From Bin87 sp965220105 (GTDB lineage Bacteria; Chloroflexota; Dehalococcoidia; Lucifugimonadales; UBA3495), in the NCBI GenBank assembly GCA_965220105.1, contig OZ244811.1:3906001-3970000 (forward strand): DNA of 64,000 nt, in the 5' to 3' direction. Numbering within the stretch: the first letter of the stretch is position 1; each line of letters begins with the position of its first letter. A model generated the notes under the pieces. The model was given only the letters and a program-made list of their open reading frames with translations, had not been told where the DNA came from and did no database searches. The translations under genes were made by a program, and so were the position numbers. Below, in pieces: positions 24,486 to 32,668 of this stretch.

Positions 24486-25730
24486 ATGACGACGCAGACC
24501 TACGGCGATTTAATACGGGTAAGTACGGGCAACCGCGCCTCTGCCGAAGTCTTGCAGCGTGTACCGTTGGGAGCGGGGACAGCCAGCGGAGGCATTTACG
24601 AATATGACCTTGAAGACTTGCTGTTTCGCTATCCGGGGGCGTTGCCCATCGACGCAATTGACTCATCTTACGCTGGCACTGTTCCGATTTGCCGGCAACT
24701 GGCGCTGCCGGCCGGATATGCTGATGCGCTTTATGTCAATCAGTCGGGTAGGCTTACTCTTGCTGAGTTCAAGCTGTGGCACAACCCACAGGCGCGGCGT
24801 GAAGTTATTGGCCAAATCCTGGACTACGCTAAGGATCTGGCGTCGTGGGGTTATGAGGACTTGCAGCGACAGGTCTCGCTTGCTAGCGGGAAACGCGGCA
24901 ACGCCCTCTACGATTTGGTCCGAGAGCGCTGGCCGGACGTAAAGGAAGCGGAATTTGTTGACAACGTAACTCGCCATCTGAGGCGTGGCGAATTTCTGCT
25001 GCTGATTATCGGCGATGGGATTCAGGAGGGCGCGGCCAACATCGTCGATTTTGTGCGGCGTTACAGCGGTCTGCACTTCAATTTGGCGATGGTGGAAGCC
25101 GCGCTTTACCGCGACGCCGCCAACCGCCTTATCGTCCAGCCGCGTGTACTGGCACGTACCGAAATCGTGCAACGCTTTGTTGTTGATGGCGGTTTGGTCA
25201 CTGACGTTGCTGTTGGCGATGTCGATGAGCAACAAGAGGCTCTTTCAGACCAAGACGAAGAGAACCTGCGGTTCTGGAGCGCAGTGCTTCGGGATTACTC
25301 CTTCGCAGATACCAACGTGGAGGTTCCGGTTCCCGTCAAAGGTTCGACACTGTACGTGCCGGTGCGAAACTCGGGATATGGCGATTGGGCATTGTGTTTC
25401 GACGGGTATTTGCAGCGTCGTGCCGGTGCGATTGGTTGCTTCTTAATGGCGCGGGTAGATCAACCGCGTGCCGTTCGCATCTTCGAGCAGGTCGTCGCGT
25501 CGTTTGAGAAACTGCAGAGTCAAATGGGTAATGAACTGGAGCATTGGCAAAACGCCGCGGGCCGCCCCAGAATCGGATTCTTCCGGCGGCACGGCAGTTT
25601 GGCATTTCTGGCTGAAGGTGAGGAAAGCGTGGATTTTCGAGAGGCCGTTGAATGGATGCGAGAACGCCTCAACTTTTTGGTCAGCACACTTCACCCGCGC
25701 CTGCAGGCGATGCTCGACGATGAGAAGTAG
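24486..25730 (+). CDS. PD-(D/E)XK nuclease-like protein
   Basis: 414-residue hypothetical protein. Around residues 78-120 it carries a nuclease core: D in GYADALYV, then a hairpin ending in LAEFKLW (E-x-K), then an ARREVIGQILDYAKDLASW helix with the Q-x-x-x-Y-A-K pattern typical of restriction-endonuclease-like folds (DUF91/Mrr-like). The rest (a domain near 250-400 ending REAVEWMRERLNFLVSTLHPRL) is not recognised. It follows the PaREP1-like gene by 28 bp. A role in DNA repair or defence is inferred only from the fold and the company it keeps. GC content looks lower than in flanking genes. Confidence 0.7.
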   Translation: MTTQTYGDLIRVSTGNRASAEVLQRVPLGAGTASGGIYEYDLEDLLFRYPGALPIDAIDSSYAGTVPICRQLALPAGYADALYVNQSGRLTLAEFKLWHNPQARREVIGQILDYAKDLASWGYEDLQRQVSLASGKRGNALYDLVRERWPDVKEAEFVDNVTRHLRRGEFLLLIIGDGIQEGAANIVDFVRRYSGLHFNLAMVEAALYRDAANRLIVQPRVLARTEIVQRFVVDGGLVTDVAVGDVDEQQEALSDQDEENLRFWSAVLRDYSFADTNVEVPVPVKGSTLYVPVRNSGYGDWALCFDGYLQRRAGAIGCFLMARVDQPRAVRIFEQVVASFEKLQSQMGNELEHWQNAAGRPRIGFFRRHGSLAFLAEGEESVDFREAVEWMRERLNFLVSTLHPRLQAMLDDEK

Positions 25731-25757
25731 CGTCGTTATGTCGAAAGGATGGGCACG

Positions 25758-26183
25758 ATGAAACTAACCCAACTCATCGCCGCTGCCCCTTGGCGCGAAG
25801 CCGTCACCTACCGTGATACCTGGCCGCACGAGTACGTCCTTTTGCAAAAGGACCATCAGCGCGAGTTGCTGGAGGCGGTTTGCGAGCGGGTTTGCGACGG
25901 TGAAGCGTTCAACGGGTACTTTTTCCGGCGTCCAACGGCCTATCTTTTCATTGGCGACTACAAGTACTGGTTCATGTCATCCTGCGACACTATCAAGGCG
26001 GCGCTGGATGCCACCGACAGCGATTTTGTGCTCAACCGCGCCCGGCTGTATCATGATAGGCGGGATTTCTACATCCAGTACGGCGATACCGGACGGCGCG
26101 AGGATTACCCCGTCCCGCCCTACTGGCTGCGAAAAGACGACACAAGGAGCGAAAACAATGACGACAACGGAACAACAGACTGA
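25758..26183 (+). CDS. Conserved hypothetical protein
   Basis: About 141 residues, containing WPHEYVLLQKDHQRELLEAVCERV and FFRRPTAYLFIGDYKYWFMSSCD, a pattern I associate with uncharacterised proteins found sporadically in bacteria; no function is known to me. ATG 25758 sits nine bases after AAGG; ATG 25749 is an alternative. Its 3' end overlaps the cupin gene by 26 bases. Confidence 0.6.
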   Translation: MKLTQLIAAAPWREAVTYRDTWPHEYVLLQKDHQRELLEAVCERVCDGEAFNGYFFRRPTAYLFIGDYKYWFMSSCDTIKAALDATDSDFVLNRARLYHDRRDFYIQYGDTGRREDYPVPPYWLRKDDTRSENNDDNGTTD

Positions 26184-26553
26184 CGCCAAGCCTTACGTGG
26201 TTCACGCGGTGGGCGATCCTTCGGAGACGATCCAGACGCCGGGGATGGTCCGGCAGCCGGCCATCATGCCGGGCAAGGGCGAGACGACCAAGATCTGGAT
26301 GGGGAAGGTGACCGCCGCGCCCCTGGAAAAGGGTCCGCCGCACACGCACATGGAAGCGGAAACCGCGGCGTACGTGTTGCAAGGCCACGTGCGGGTCTGG
26401 TTCGGGGAGAACTTCGAGCAATGGATCGAAGCGGGACCGGGCGATTTCATCTTTGTGCCGGCTAACACGCCCCACATTGAAGAAAATCCCTATGATGAAG
26501 AGCAGGTGGGCATTCTGTGCCGCGCTCCGGACAACCTGGTGGTGAATCTTTAG
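26158..26553 (+). CDS. Cupin-domain protein
   Basis: 131-residue single-domain cupin. It has GPPHTHMEAETAAYVLQGHVRVWFG (cupin motif 1, with HxH and E ligands) and PGDFIFVPANTPHIEENPYDEEQVG (motif 2, with H). It likely binds one Fe, Mn or Zn ion and may be a small dioxygenase, isomerase or sensor. AGGAG lies nine bases before ATG 26158, inside the preceding gene, so the two are translationally linked. Confidence 0.85.
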   Translation: MTTTEQQTDAKPYVVHAVGDPSETIQTPGMVRQPAIMPGKGETTKIWMGKVTAAPLEKGPPHTHMEAETAAYVLQGHVRVWFGENFEQWIEAGPGDFIFVPANTPHIEENPYDEEQVGILCRAPDNLVVNL

Positions 26554-26674
26554 CAACTGTGGCACAATCGGTGCCGACGGATAACGCCGGGGATTCGGGC
26601 CCTGCCGCCAAACGGGGGACTCGCCGCGAAAACCTGGCACACGAGCTAACAAAAATCGAGGAGGAGATTCCCCA

Positions 26675-26881
26675 ATGGCAGACGTGAAAGTAGAAATCCG
26701 AGGCAACGGCCCGCTGCGGGTCATCGGCGAGATCGACATCGTTGACCAGAGCGGCAACGCGTACACTATCCCCGAGGGGCAGTGGGTTACGTTCTGTCGC
26801 TGCGGCCAGTCGGGCAACAAGCCCTTCTGCGACGGCACGCATCGGGATTGCGGATTCGAGGCTTCCAGCGAGGCACGCTAA
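26675..26881 (+). CDS. CDGSH iron-sulfur domain protein
   Basis: 68-residue protein with the complete 2Fe-2S signature CRCGQSGNKPFCDGTH (three Cys and one His ligands) near residues 41-56. Bacterial CDGSH proteins are redox-active and of uncertain role. Strong GAGGAG precedes ATG. It follows the cupin gene by 121 bp and may share its transcript. Confidence 0.9.
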   Translation: MADVKVEIRGNGPLRVIGEIDIVDQSGNAYTIPEGQWVTFCRCGQSGNKPFCDGTHRDCGFEASSEAR

Positions 26882-27277
26882 CCGCGGGACGTCCCGTCCA
26901 AAGTCGAAACATCCGCCAGTTGCCGGGCCAGGCGTTCCGGTGGCTGGCGGTGTCATTTAAACGAGCGATGGCCTTGAAGCAGGTAGTCCTTGTGAAGCAG
27001 GCAGCCCGTATACGGAGATAGGCCTGGTCGGTCGTCGCCGGTATCGCATTGCGGTGTGGGCGTATAATCCCAATCAACGAGCGTAGCGCCAACCAGGGCG
27101 TCTGATCAGCAGGGCCGTTCGATTATCGGAACGTAGCGGTCAAAGGTGAGCTGGCGACAGCGTTGGTCGATACGGCTACGAGATTGCCACGCTGCGCTCG
27201 CAATGACATTAGGGGACAATCGAAAGGCCCTGGTCTGATCAGGGCGCCACCAGAGGGCACCAGGAAGGGGGCACAAA
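26882..27277. other. Intergenic region carrying a MITE
   Basis: No gene seen in this 396-bp gap. The right half is a MITE-like element (27101-27242). The left half holds a weak TATAATCC motif near 27063. Confidence 0.7.
27101..27242. mobile_element. MITE-like element with 9-bp target duplication
   Basis: Direct repeats TCTGATCAG at 27101-27109 and 27234-27242 flank a 124-bp unit with inverted ends CAGGGCCGTTCGATTATC and, at the right, the complement of CAGGGCCTTTCGATTGTC. The interior holds the ATTGCCAC/CGCAATGAC arm shared with other repeats here. No transposase is encoded, so it would move in trans. Confidence 0.75.
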
Positions 27278-28078
27278 ATGGTCACCACAACGCCGGCCCG
27301 CAAGGCCGCTGAAATGATTTTCGAAAGTTACAACAAAGTGCAACCTTTTGAGCGGTTGCCTGATGGGCTTTTCCCCAAAACGCTGGAAGAGGCCTATGCC
27401 ATCCAGCTGGAACTGCACTGCATGCTGTCCAGCATCTGGGGGCCGCTGGCCGGTTACAAGCTGGCGTACACGACGCCGGTAATGCAGGAGCGCGCGGGCC
27501 TGGACCATCCGGTATTGGGCGGAGTATTCCAGAAGGTCATAGCGCGGTCGCCGGTGGTGTTGAATTCCACTGAATACGTAAACCTGGGCATTGAACTGGA
27601 AGTGGGAGTCACCCTGGGGAAGGACCTGCCGGCATCGGGAGCGCCGTACACCCGGGATCAGGTGGCCGAAGCGGTGGCCGAGGTGGCCACGGCGTTCGAG
27701 ATAATCGACATACGGACGCCTGAAGGCCTCACCACTGAAGAACGCACGCTGATGAGCGTGGCCGTGAACATCCTCAACTCCGGTGTGGTGCTGGGAGACC
27801 CGGTGACCGACTGGATGGATCGGGACCTGGTCGACTGCAAGGGTGTGATGAAGATTGACGGCGAGAACGTGGGCGAAGGATACGGCCGGGACGTGATGGG
27901 GCACCCGTTTGAGCCGCTGGTCTGGCTGGCCAACGAACTGTCGCGGCGCAACCATCCGCTGAAGGCCGGCGACGTGGTGATCACGGGTAGCCTGGTGCCG
28001 CCGACGCCGTTGGGCTTTGCGTCGGAAGGCCGGATTTCGATTGAAGGGTTGGGCGAGGCCATCGTGGTGGTTGCGTAA
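27278..28078 (+). CDS. 2-keto-4-pentenoate hydratase-family protein (MhpD/HpcG type)
   Basis: Metal-dependent hydratase or decarboxylase of the fumarylacetoacetase-like fold, 266 residues, acting on 2-oxo-4-enoic acids in aromatic meta-cleavage pathways. Motifs include LAGYKLAYTTPVMQ, LGGVFQKVI, the metal-site segment GIELEVGVTLGKDL (E-x-E) and the C-terminal GDVVITGSLVPPTPL. AGGAAGGGGG precedes ATG. Other pathway genes are not adjacent, though the VOC protein and amidohydrolase in this window would suit ring-cleavage catabolism. Confidence 0.88.
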   Translation: MVTTTPARKAAEMIFESYNKVQPFERLPDGLFPKTLEEAYAIQLELHCMLSSIWGPLAGYKLAYTTPVMQERAGLDHPVLGGVFQKVIARSPVVLNSTEYVNLGIELEVGVTLGKDLPASGAPYTRDQVAEAVAEVATAFEIIDIRTPEGLTTEERTLMSVAVNILNSGVVLGDPVTDWMDRDLVDCKGVMKIDGENVGEGYGRDVMGHPFEPLVWLANELSRRNHPLKAGDVVITGSLVPPTPLGFASEGRISIEGLGEAIVVVA

Positions 28079-28170
28079 CGGGGAGCGGCCTCATCCCCGG
28101 CTCCTTCGCCAGGGGAGGGGAAAATGACCGGGGGAAGCGGGGTGGTTGCTGAGTTGGCCTTCGTCCCGCT

Positions 28171-28210
28171 TTCACCCTTACCCCAACCCTCTCCCATCAA
28201 GGGAGAGGGG
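28171..28210. repeat. CCCTCTCCC hairpin repeat at the rsmI 3' end
   Basis: TTCACCCTTACCCCAA, then hairpin CCCTCTCCC-ATCAAG-GGAGAGGGG. The repeat overlaps the last codons of rsmI, so its end is encoded by repeat sequence. Confidence 0.8.
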
Positions 28211-29075
28211 GTTTAGGGGGTTTATTGGTAGTTGGAGGGTTGGTTTCCAGCCAGAGGGCGTAGACGGTGCGGCGGGGGAGGCCGGTGGCGGCGACTATTT
28301 CGGCCACGGCTTCACGGCTACGCATCCCGGAGTCCCGTCGCTGGGCCAGGGCCTGTCGGGCGGCGGCAACAGCCAGGGCAGGCGCTTCACTGGTGGATGA
28401 ACCGGCGGCGGCTTCACCGAGCGGGCCGACGACGATGGTGAATTCGCCACGTGGTTCGGTGAAGTAGTCCAGCGCCGCGGAAGCCGGGCCGCGCCAGACT
28501 TCCTCGTGTAGCTTGGTCAACTCGCGGCAAACGGCCAGTGGCGGGTCGGCCAACGCTTCGCGCAGGTCGGTCAGCGTGGCCCGCAACCGGTGGGGCGCTT
28601 CGAACAGGACGATGGTGTCCTGGAGGATTGCGGCCTCGGTGAGGCGTTCGACCCGCTCGGAGCGTTTGCGGGGCAGGAACCCCAGGAACCGGAAACGGTC
28701 GGCTGGGAACCCGGCAACGGAAAGGGCGGCGGTAATTGCCGAGACCCCGGGGATGGTGGCGACCTGGAAACCGGAGTGGGCCACGGAGGCAGCGAGCCCG
28801 GAACCGGGGTCGCAGATGGCCGGTGAGCCGGCGTCGGTCAGAAATGCGACGTCTCCTTCGGCGAGAGCGTCGATGATTGTTGGCAGGCGACGGTCCCAGT
28901 TGTGCTCGTTACAGCTGACGAGGCGCGGGTGGGCCGACAGGTGGTTGAGGAGGCGTCGGGTGACCCGGGTGTCCTCGGCGGCGACGAGGGGGACTTCCGC
29001 CAGGATACGGGCGGCCCGGAAGGTGATGTCTTCCAAGTTGCCAATGGGAGTGCCGATTACGTAGAGGGTGCCCAC
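28197..29075 (-). CDS. rsmI: 16S rRNA 2'-O-methyltransferase RsmI
   Basis: Methylates C1402 of 16S rRNA with SAM. The 292-residue protein starts GTLYVIGTPIGNLEDITFRAARIL and has VAAEDTRVTRRLLNHL, FLTDAGSPAICDPGSGLAA, IPGVSAITAALSVAGFPADRFRFLGFLPRK and an ELTKLHEEVWRG segment, all typical of RsmI, with a C-terminal DUF4115-like helical tail. I choose GTG 29075 because the motif begins there; an in-frame extension to 29141 overlaps no conserved residues. The C-terminal tail PPTTNKPPKPPLP is repeat-derived. Confidence 0.93.
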   Translation of the reverse strand: MGTLYVIGTPIGNLEDITFRAARILAEVPLVAAEDTRVTRRLLNHLSAHPRLVSCNEHNWDRRLPTIIDALAEGDVAFLTDAGSPAICDPGSGLAASVAHSGFQVATIPGVSAITAALSVAGFPADRFRFLGFLPRKRSERVERLTEAAILQDTIVLFEAPHRLRATLTDLREALADPPLAVCRELTKLHEEVWRGPASAALDYFTEPRGEFTIVVGPLGEAAAGSSTSEAPALAVAAARQALAQRRDSGMRSREAVAEIVAATGLPRRTVYALWLETNPPTTNKPPKPPLP

Positions 29076-29081
29076 CGGATC

Positions 29082-29087
29082 AGTATA
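29082..29087 (-). promoter_or_regulatory. TATACT -10 box six bases before the rsmI GTG
   Basis: On the minus strand TATACT is followed by six bases and then GTG, with no Shine-Dalgarno sequence, which predicts a leaderless mRNA. No good -35 is visible. Confidence 0.4.
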
Positions 29088-29129
29088 CCGGGCGGAGGTA
29101 AGGAGAGGGCTCCGTAGGGAAGGGTGGCG

Positions 29130-29170
29130 TTTCACCCTCACCCCAACCCTCTCCCATCAAGGGAGAGGGG
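29130..29170. repeat. CCCTCTCCC hairpin repeat copy
   Basis: TTCACCCTCACCCCAA followed by CCCTCTCCC-ATCAAG-GGAGAGGGG, almost identical to the copy at 28171. Confidence 0.85.
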
Positions 29171-29244
29171 AAGGCCGTGTGATAAGATTTTCGCACTTAT
29201 CGTCGGGCGCGGATGCGCTCGATTTTTATGCAGGAGTTGAAATT

Positions 29245-30909
29245 ATGGCGGATCTGAACGGAGGTCATCTTTTTATTCGGTGTCTCAAGCAGGAAGGCGT
29301 GCAGAAGGTGTTCACCATCGTTGGGGACACCATTTTGCCCTTGGTGGATGCCGCCGCCGACGAGGGGATCGAGTTCATCGATACGCGGCACGAAGGGGCG
29401 GCGATGCACATGGCCGACGGGTACGCCCGCATCACCGGTGAGCCGGCGGTGGCGATATTCACGGGCGGGCCCGGGTTCGCCAACGCCATATCGGGTCTGC
29501 CGGCCATTTATACGTCGGAGAGTCCAGTGATCTTCGTGGCGGGTTGCGCCGAACTGCCGGAGAAGGGACAGGCCACCTTCCAGGAGATTGACCAGGTTGC
29601 CATGGCGGCGCCGGTATCGAAGGGTTCCTGGCTGATCCACGACAAGAATCGGATTCCCGAGTTTGTGGCCACGGCGTTTCGCACTGCGATGAGCGGGCGG
29701 CCCGGGCCGGTGCACCTGACTTTGCCCATCGACCTGCAGGAAGCGTCCATTAACGAGGAGGACCTGCCGCCCTACCTGCCCCAGGAATACCGCAACATGG
29801 GCCGGGCCCACGGCGACCCGGCGCTCGTCGAACAGGCGGCCAACCTGCTGGCCAACGCCCAGCGTCCGGTCATCATCGTGGGCAACCCGGCGCGATACTC
29901 GGTGCAACCGACGCAGCTGGAGGCCCTGGCGGAAGCCACCGGGGCGCCCATCTTTACGGTGGAGCAGGCCCGGGGTCTGATTGACGATCTGCATCCGCAG
30001 TGCTTTGGCTATGCCGACGGCGCGCTGAACCACACGGCGCGGCAGTTCCGCAACGCCGACGTGGTATTGCTGTTGGGCAAGCGTCTCGACCACCGCTACC
30101 GCTACGGCGGCGTTTTTTCGCCCGATGCCAAGCTGATCCAGGCCGACCCGTCGCCGGCGGAGATCGGGCGCAACCGTGGTGTGGCCGTCGGGCTGCTGGG
30201 GGACCTGGGGGCCATCGTGGATCAGCTGGCGGCGGCGGCGCGGTTCAACCGCAATCTGGGTCCCTGGATGGACACCCTCAAGCAGGAACAGACCGCCTGG
30301 CTGGACAGTTTGCGGAGCAACGCCACGGGCGAGGCTCCGATGCACCCGCTGGACGTGTACACGCGCATCGAGCACCTGATTGACGAAGATACCTTCATAG
30401 TTCTGGACGGCGGCGACTACGTGCAGTGGGGTCGTTGTTACCTGCCAGCGCGGTCGCCGGGGCATTTCATCCGGTTGGGGCCGTTGAGTCACCTGGGCGG
30501 GGCGATCCCGTACGCGATGGCGGCGAAGTTGGCCTACCCGGACAGCAAGGTGCTGGCGTTCATGGGCGATGGTTCCTTCGGGTTTTACTCGATGGAGTAC
30601 GACACGTGCATCCGGCACAACCTGCCCATCACCGGGATCATGGGGAACGACAGCAACTGGGGAATCGACAAGACGTTCCAGCTGGCGTACTTCGGCCGTG
30701 ACGTGGGCACGAGCCTGCGCTACGTGCGTTATGACCAGGTCGTTGAGGGAATCGGCGGGTACGCTGAACTGGTGGAGCAACCGGAGGAAGTGGCGCCGGC
30801 GGTGGAGCGGGCTATCAATTCGGGCCTTCCATCCCTGGTGAACATAACGGTAAAGTCCGGGGCGAGCCCGCTGGCGGACGCGATGATTGCGCGGAGGACT
30901 GGCGGGTAG
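29245..30909 (+). CDS. Thiamine-pyrophosphate-dependent enzyme (acetolactate synthase-like)
   Basis: 554-residue TPP enzyme of the IlvB/benzoylformate decarboxylase/oxalyl-CoA decarboxylase group. The N-terminal domain has the catalytic Glu in DTRHEGAAMHMADGYAR and GGPGFANAISGLPAIYTSESP. The central domain runs to about residue 340. The C-terminal domain has the TPP/Mg2+ motif MGDGSFGFYSMEYDTC...NDSNWG. GGAG lies before ATG 29245, so the longer upstream frame is rejected. The reaction is uncertain: acetolactate synthase, oxalyl-CoA decarboxylase and glyoxylate carboligase are alternatives. No small regulatory subunit is adjacent, which argues against biosynthetic ALS. Confidence 0.87.
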   Translation: MADLNGGHLFIRCLKQEGVQKVFTIVGDTILPLVDAAADEGIEFIDTRHEGAAMHMADGYARITGEPAVAIFTGGPGFANAISGLPAIYTSESPVIFVAGCAELPEKGQATFQEIDQVAMAAPVSKGSWLIHDKNRIPEFVATAFRTAMSGRPGPVHLTLPIDLQEASINEEDLPPYLPQEYRNMGRAHGDPALVEQAANLLANAQRPVIIVGNPARYSVQPTQLEALAEATGAPIFTVEQARGLIDDLHPQCFGYADGALNHTARQFRNADVVLLLGKRLDHRYRYGGVFSPDAKLIQADPSPAEIGRNRGVAVGLLGDLGAIVDQLAAAARFNRNLGPWMDTLKQEQTAWLDSLRSNATGEAPMHPLDVYTRIEHLIDEDTFIVLDGGDYVQWGRCYLPARSPGHFIRLGPLSHLGGAIPYAMAAKLAYPDSKVLAFMGDGSFGFYSMEYDTCIRHNLPITGIMGNDSNWGIDKTFQLAYFGRDVGTSLRYVRYDQVVEGIGGYAELVEQPEEVAPAVERAINSGLPSLVNITVKSGASPLADAMIARRTGG

Positions 30910-31125
30910 GAGCGCAGGAAACGATCAGGACGCCAGGAACAAGGACTTCGCCGGGTCCAGGTAATTTGCCCCAAGGAGATTCCGGGCCAATGGGCTGCCA
31001 GAATCCCGTGGACTGGGCCAGTTGCGACCAAAAGCGAAGGCGTGGAATTTTGCCCCTATAAATTGTCCGGTTAAGACGAAATCCGTAAAGTAAAGGTAAT
31101 TCGCCAGACTTGTGGAAAATGGTTG

Positions 31126-31154
31126 TTGACAAAGTAGTGGCAAGGGTATAAATT
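31126..31154 (+). promoter_or_regulatory. Sigma70-type promoter of the first RdhA-like gene
   Basis: TTGACA at 31126-31131, then TATAAATT at 31147-31154 (15-17 bp spacing depending on the -10 chosen). GGCAA and TTGCC flank the -10 as an inverted pair that could be an operator. The transcript would have a leader of about 45 bases. Confidence 0.65.
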
Positions 31155-31207
31155 GCCCGAAACGCAACCGCAATCATGCGGCACAGCCAACTAGCGAGGA
31201 GGCTAAT

Positions 31208-32485
31208 ATGCTAAAGATTGGGCACGAAGTAGTGCGACCCGGTAGGCACTGGGGCGACGCTGCAGTCACGATTCCGGTTCCGGAAGAACTGGAAACTGTG
31301 CCTGGAATTCCCCTGACCGCCCGTGAGGTTGATTGGTACGCCCGCGAGTATCCGCTGGAAACCATGAACATCACTGAGCGCGCGTCCCGGGACTGGGCGA
31401 ACACCCTGCGCGACCTGCACGCCGAGATGCGTGAGATCCGCAAGGAGCACGACAAGCTCAACACCAACCTGATCATGGCTGCGCGGGCAACCGCCGAGAT
31501 GGAGTCCACTGCCGAGCCCACGGGCGAGGACATCAGTGAGCTCGTCAAGGAAAAGGCTCGTCAGTTGGGTTACCTGGAAGTAGGCATCACCTCCTACGAC
31601 CCCCGGTATGACTACAAGAGCAAGCGCGGCTTCACCGTACTGCCCCACGCCATTTGTTTGGCCTTTGAGCAGGACTTCGAGCCCACCCAGACCATCCCCA
31701 GCGTCGACGCCGAGATCGTGCACTCCAGCACCTATCGGACGCAGGCTGCGGCTGGGCTGGAGCTTGGCAACTTCATCCGCTCCATGGGCTACAAGGCTCA
31801 TGTGGTCCACTCCAGCGACGCCACCGGCCCGGTAATCCCCATGTTCGTGGCAGCCGGCCTGGGCTCCCTGGGTGCCTGCGGCTACCTGCTGTCCCCGCAC
31901 AGCGGCAACCGCATGCGGCTGATGATGGTCACCACCGACGCCAGCGTCACCTATGACAAGCCCGTCGACTACGGTATCCACGCGTTCTGCCAGGTTTGTC
32001 AGGTCTGCGTGAACCGCTGCCCGGGCCGCGCCCTGATGCGCGACAAGATCTGGTGGCGTGGAATCGAGAAGAACAAGCTGTACTTCAAGCGCTGCCGTCC
32101 GGTCATGGCCCGCTACCTCGGTTGTGGCGTGTGCATGAAGGTCTGCCCGATCCAGAAGTATGGCCTGAAGAACGTCATGGAGCACTACGCTGCCACCGGC
32201 CAGGTGCTGGGCAAGGGCACCCACGACCTCGAAGGTTACAACCTTGAGGGCAAGGGTTACTTCGGTCCTGGCGAACTGCCGGTCTTCGAGCGTGGCTTCT
32301 TCGACATGCCGCACGGCAACTCCGACGAGTGGTCGTTCGAGCAGATGAAGGATGCGGCCAAGGATAACAACGGCCAGATTCCTGACGAGATGGTCGATGA
32401 CCTGAAGCTCCAGATCGAGCGCGCCATCGCCCTGCAGTCCGGCGACGTCCTGCAGCAGATGGCCGAGGACCAGGACTACATCTAG
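31208..32485 (+). CDS. RdhA-like Fe-S protein (reductive dehalogenase superfamily), cytosolic
   Basis: 425-residue protein with the architecture of reductive dehalogenase/QueG corrinoid Fe-S enzymes. From about residue 105 are LGYLEVGITSYDP, HAICLAFEQDFE, LGNFIRSMGYKAH and MFVAAGLGSLGACGYLLSPHSGNRMRLMMVTTD. Then come YDKPVDYGIHAFC, cluster one CQVCQVCVNRCPG (CxxCxxCxxxCP) and cluster two C-x9-CGVCMKVCP. YDKPVDYG-x-x-x-FC is closer to RdhA than to QueG. No Tat leader and no rdhB-type anchor gene are present, so it should be cytosolic. AGGAGG precedes ATG and codons are strongly C-ending, suggesting high expression. Substrate unknown. Confidence 0.75.
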   Translation: MLKIGHEVVRPGRHWGDAAVTIPVPEELETVPGIPLTAREVDWYAREYPLETMNITERASRDWANTLRDLHAEMREIRKEHDKLNTNLIMAARATAEMESTAEPTGEDISELVKEKARQLGYLEVGITSYDPRYDYKSKRGFTVLPHAICLAFEQDFEPTQTIPSVDAEIVHSSTYRTQAAAGLELGNFIRSMGYKAHVVHSSDATGPVIPMFVAAGLGSLGACGYLLSPHSGNRMRLMMVTTDASVTYDKPVDYGIHAFCQVCQVCVNRCPGRALMRDKIWWRGIEKNKLYFKRCRPVMARYLGCGVCMKVCPIQKYGLKNVMEHYAATGQVLGKGTHDLEGYNLEGKGYFGPGELPVFERGFFDMPHGNSDEWSFEQMKDAAKDNNGQIPDEMVDDLKLQIERAIALQSGDVLQQMAEDQDYI

Positions 32486-32518
32486 TAGCCGAATCCTCAC
32501 CCAGCCAACTGGCTAATC

Positions 32519-32550
32519 GGCCGGCGGGATTGCTCCCGCCGGCCTTTTTT
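32519..32550 (+). terminator. Strong intrinsic terminator after the first RdhA-like gene
   Basis: Arms GGCCGGCGGGA (32519-32529) and TCCCGCCGGCC (32534-32544) around TTGC, followed by six T. Confidence 0.97.
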
Positions 32551-32668
32551 CGCTCTAGATAACATGGTTTGGGATGACCAGTTGACCTTGAACGAGTCAC
32601 ACGTTGAACGAGTCGTAGGCCTCGTAAAATTATTGACGGTCGAACTGGAATGGAACGGAGGAATATGG

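Noticed and set aside
28174..29117. Overlapping plus-strand frames within rsmI
   Set aside because: Shadows of the minus-strand RsmI, which has complete family motifs.
29245..30909. Firm call of oxalyl-CoA decarboxylase for the TPP enzyme because a CaiB-type transferase is in the window
   Set aside because: The transferase is 10 kb away on the other strand, and family-specific oxalyl-CoA residues cannot be confirmed by eye.
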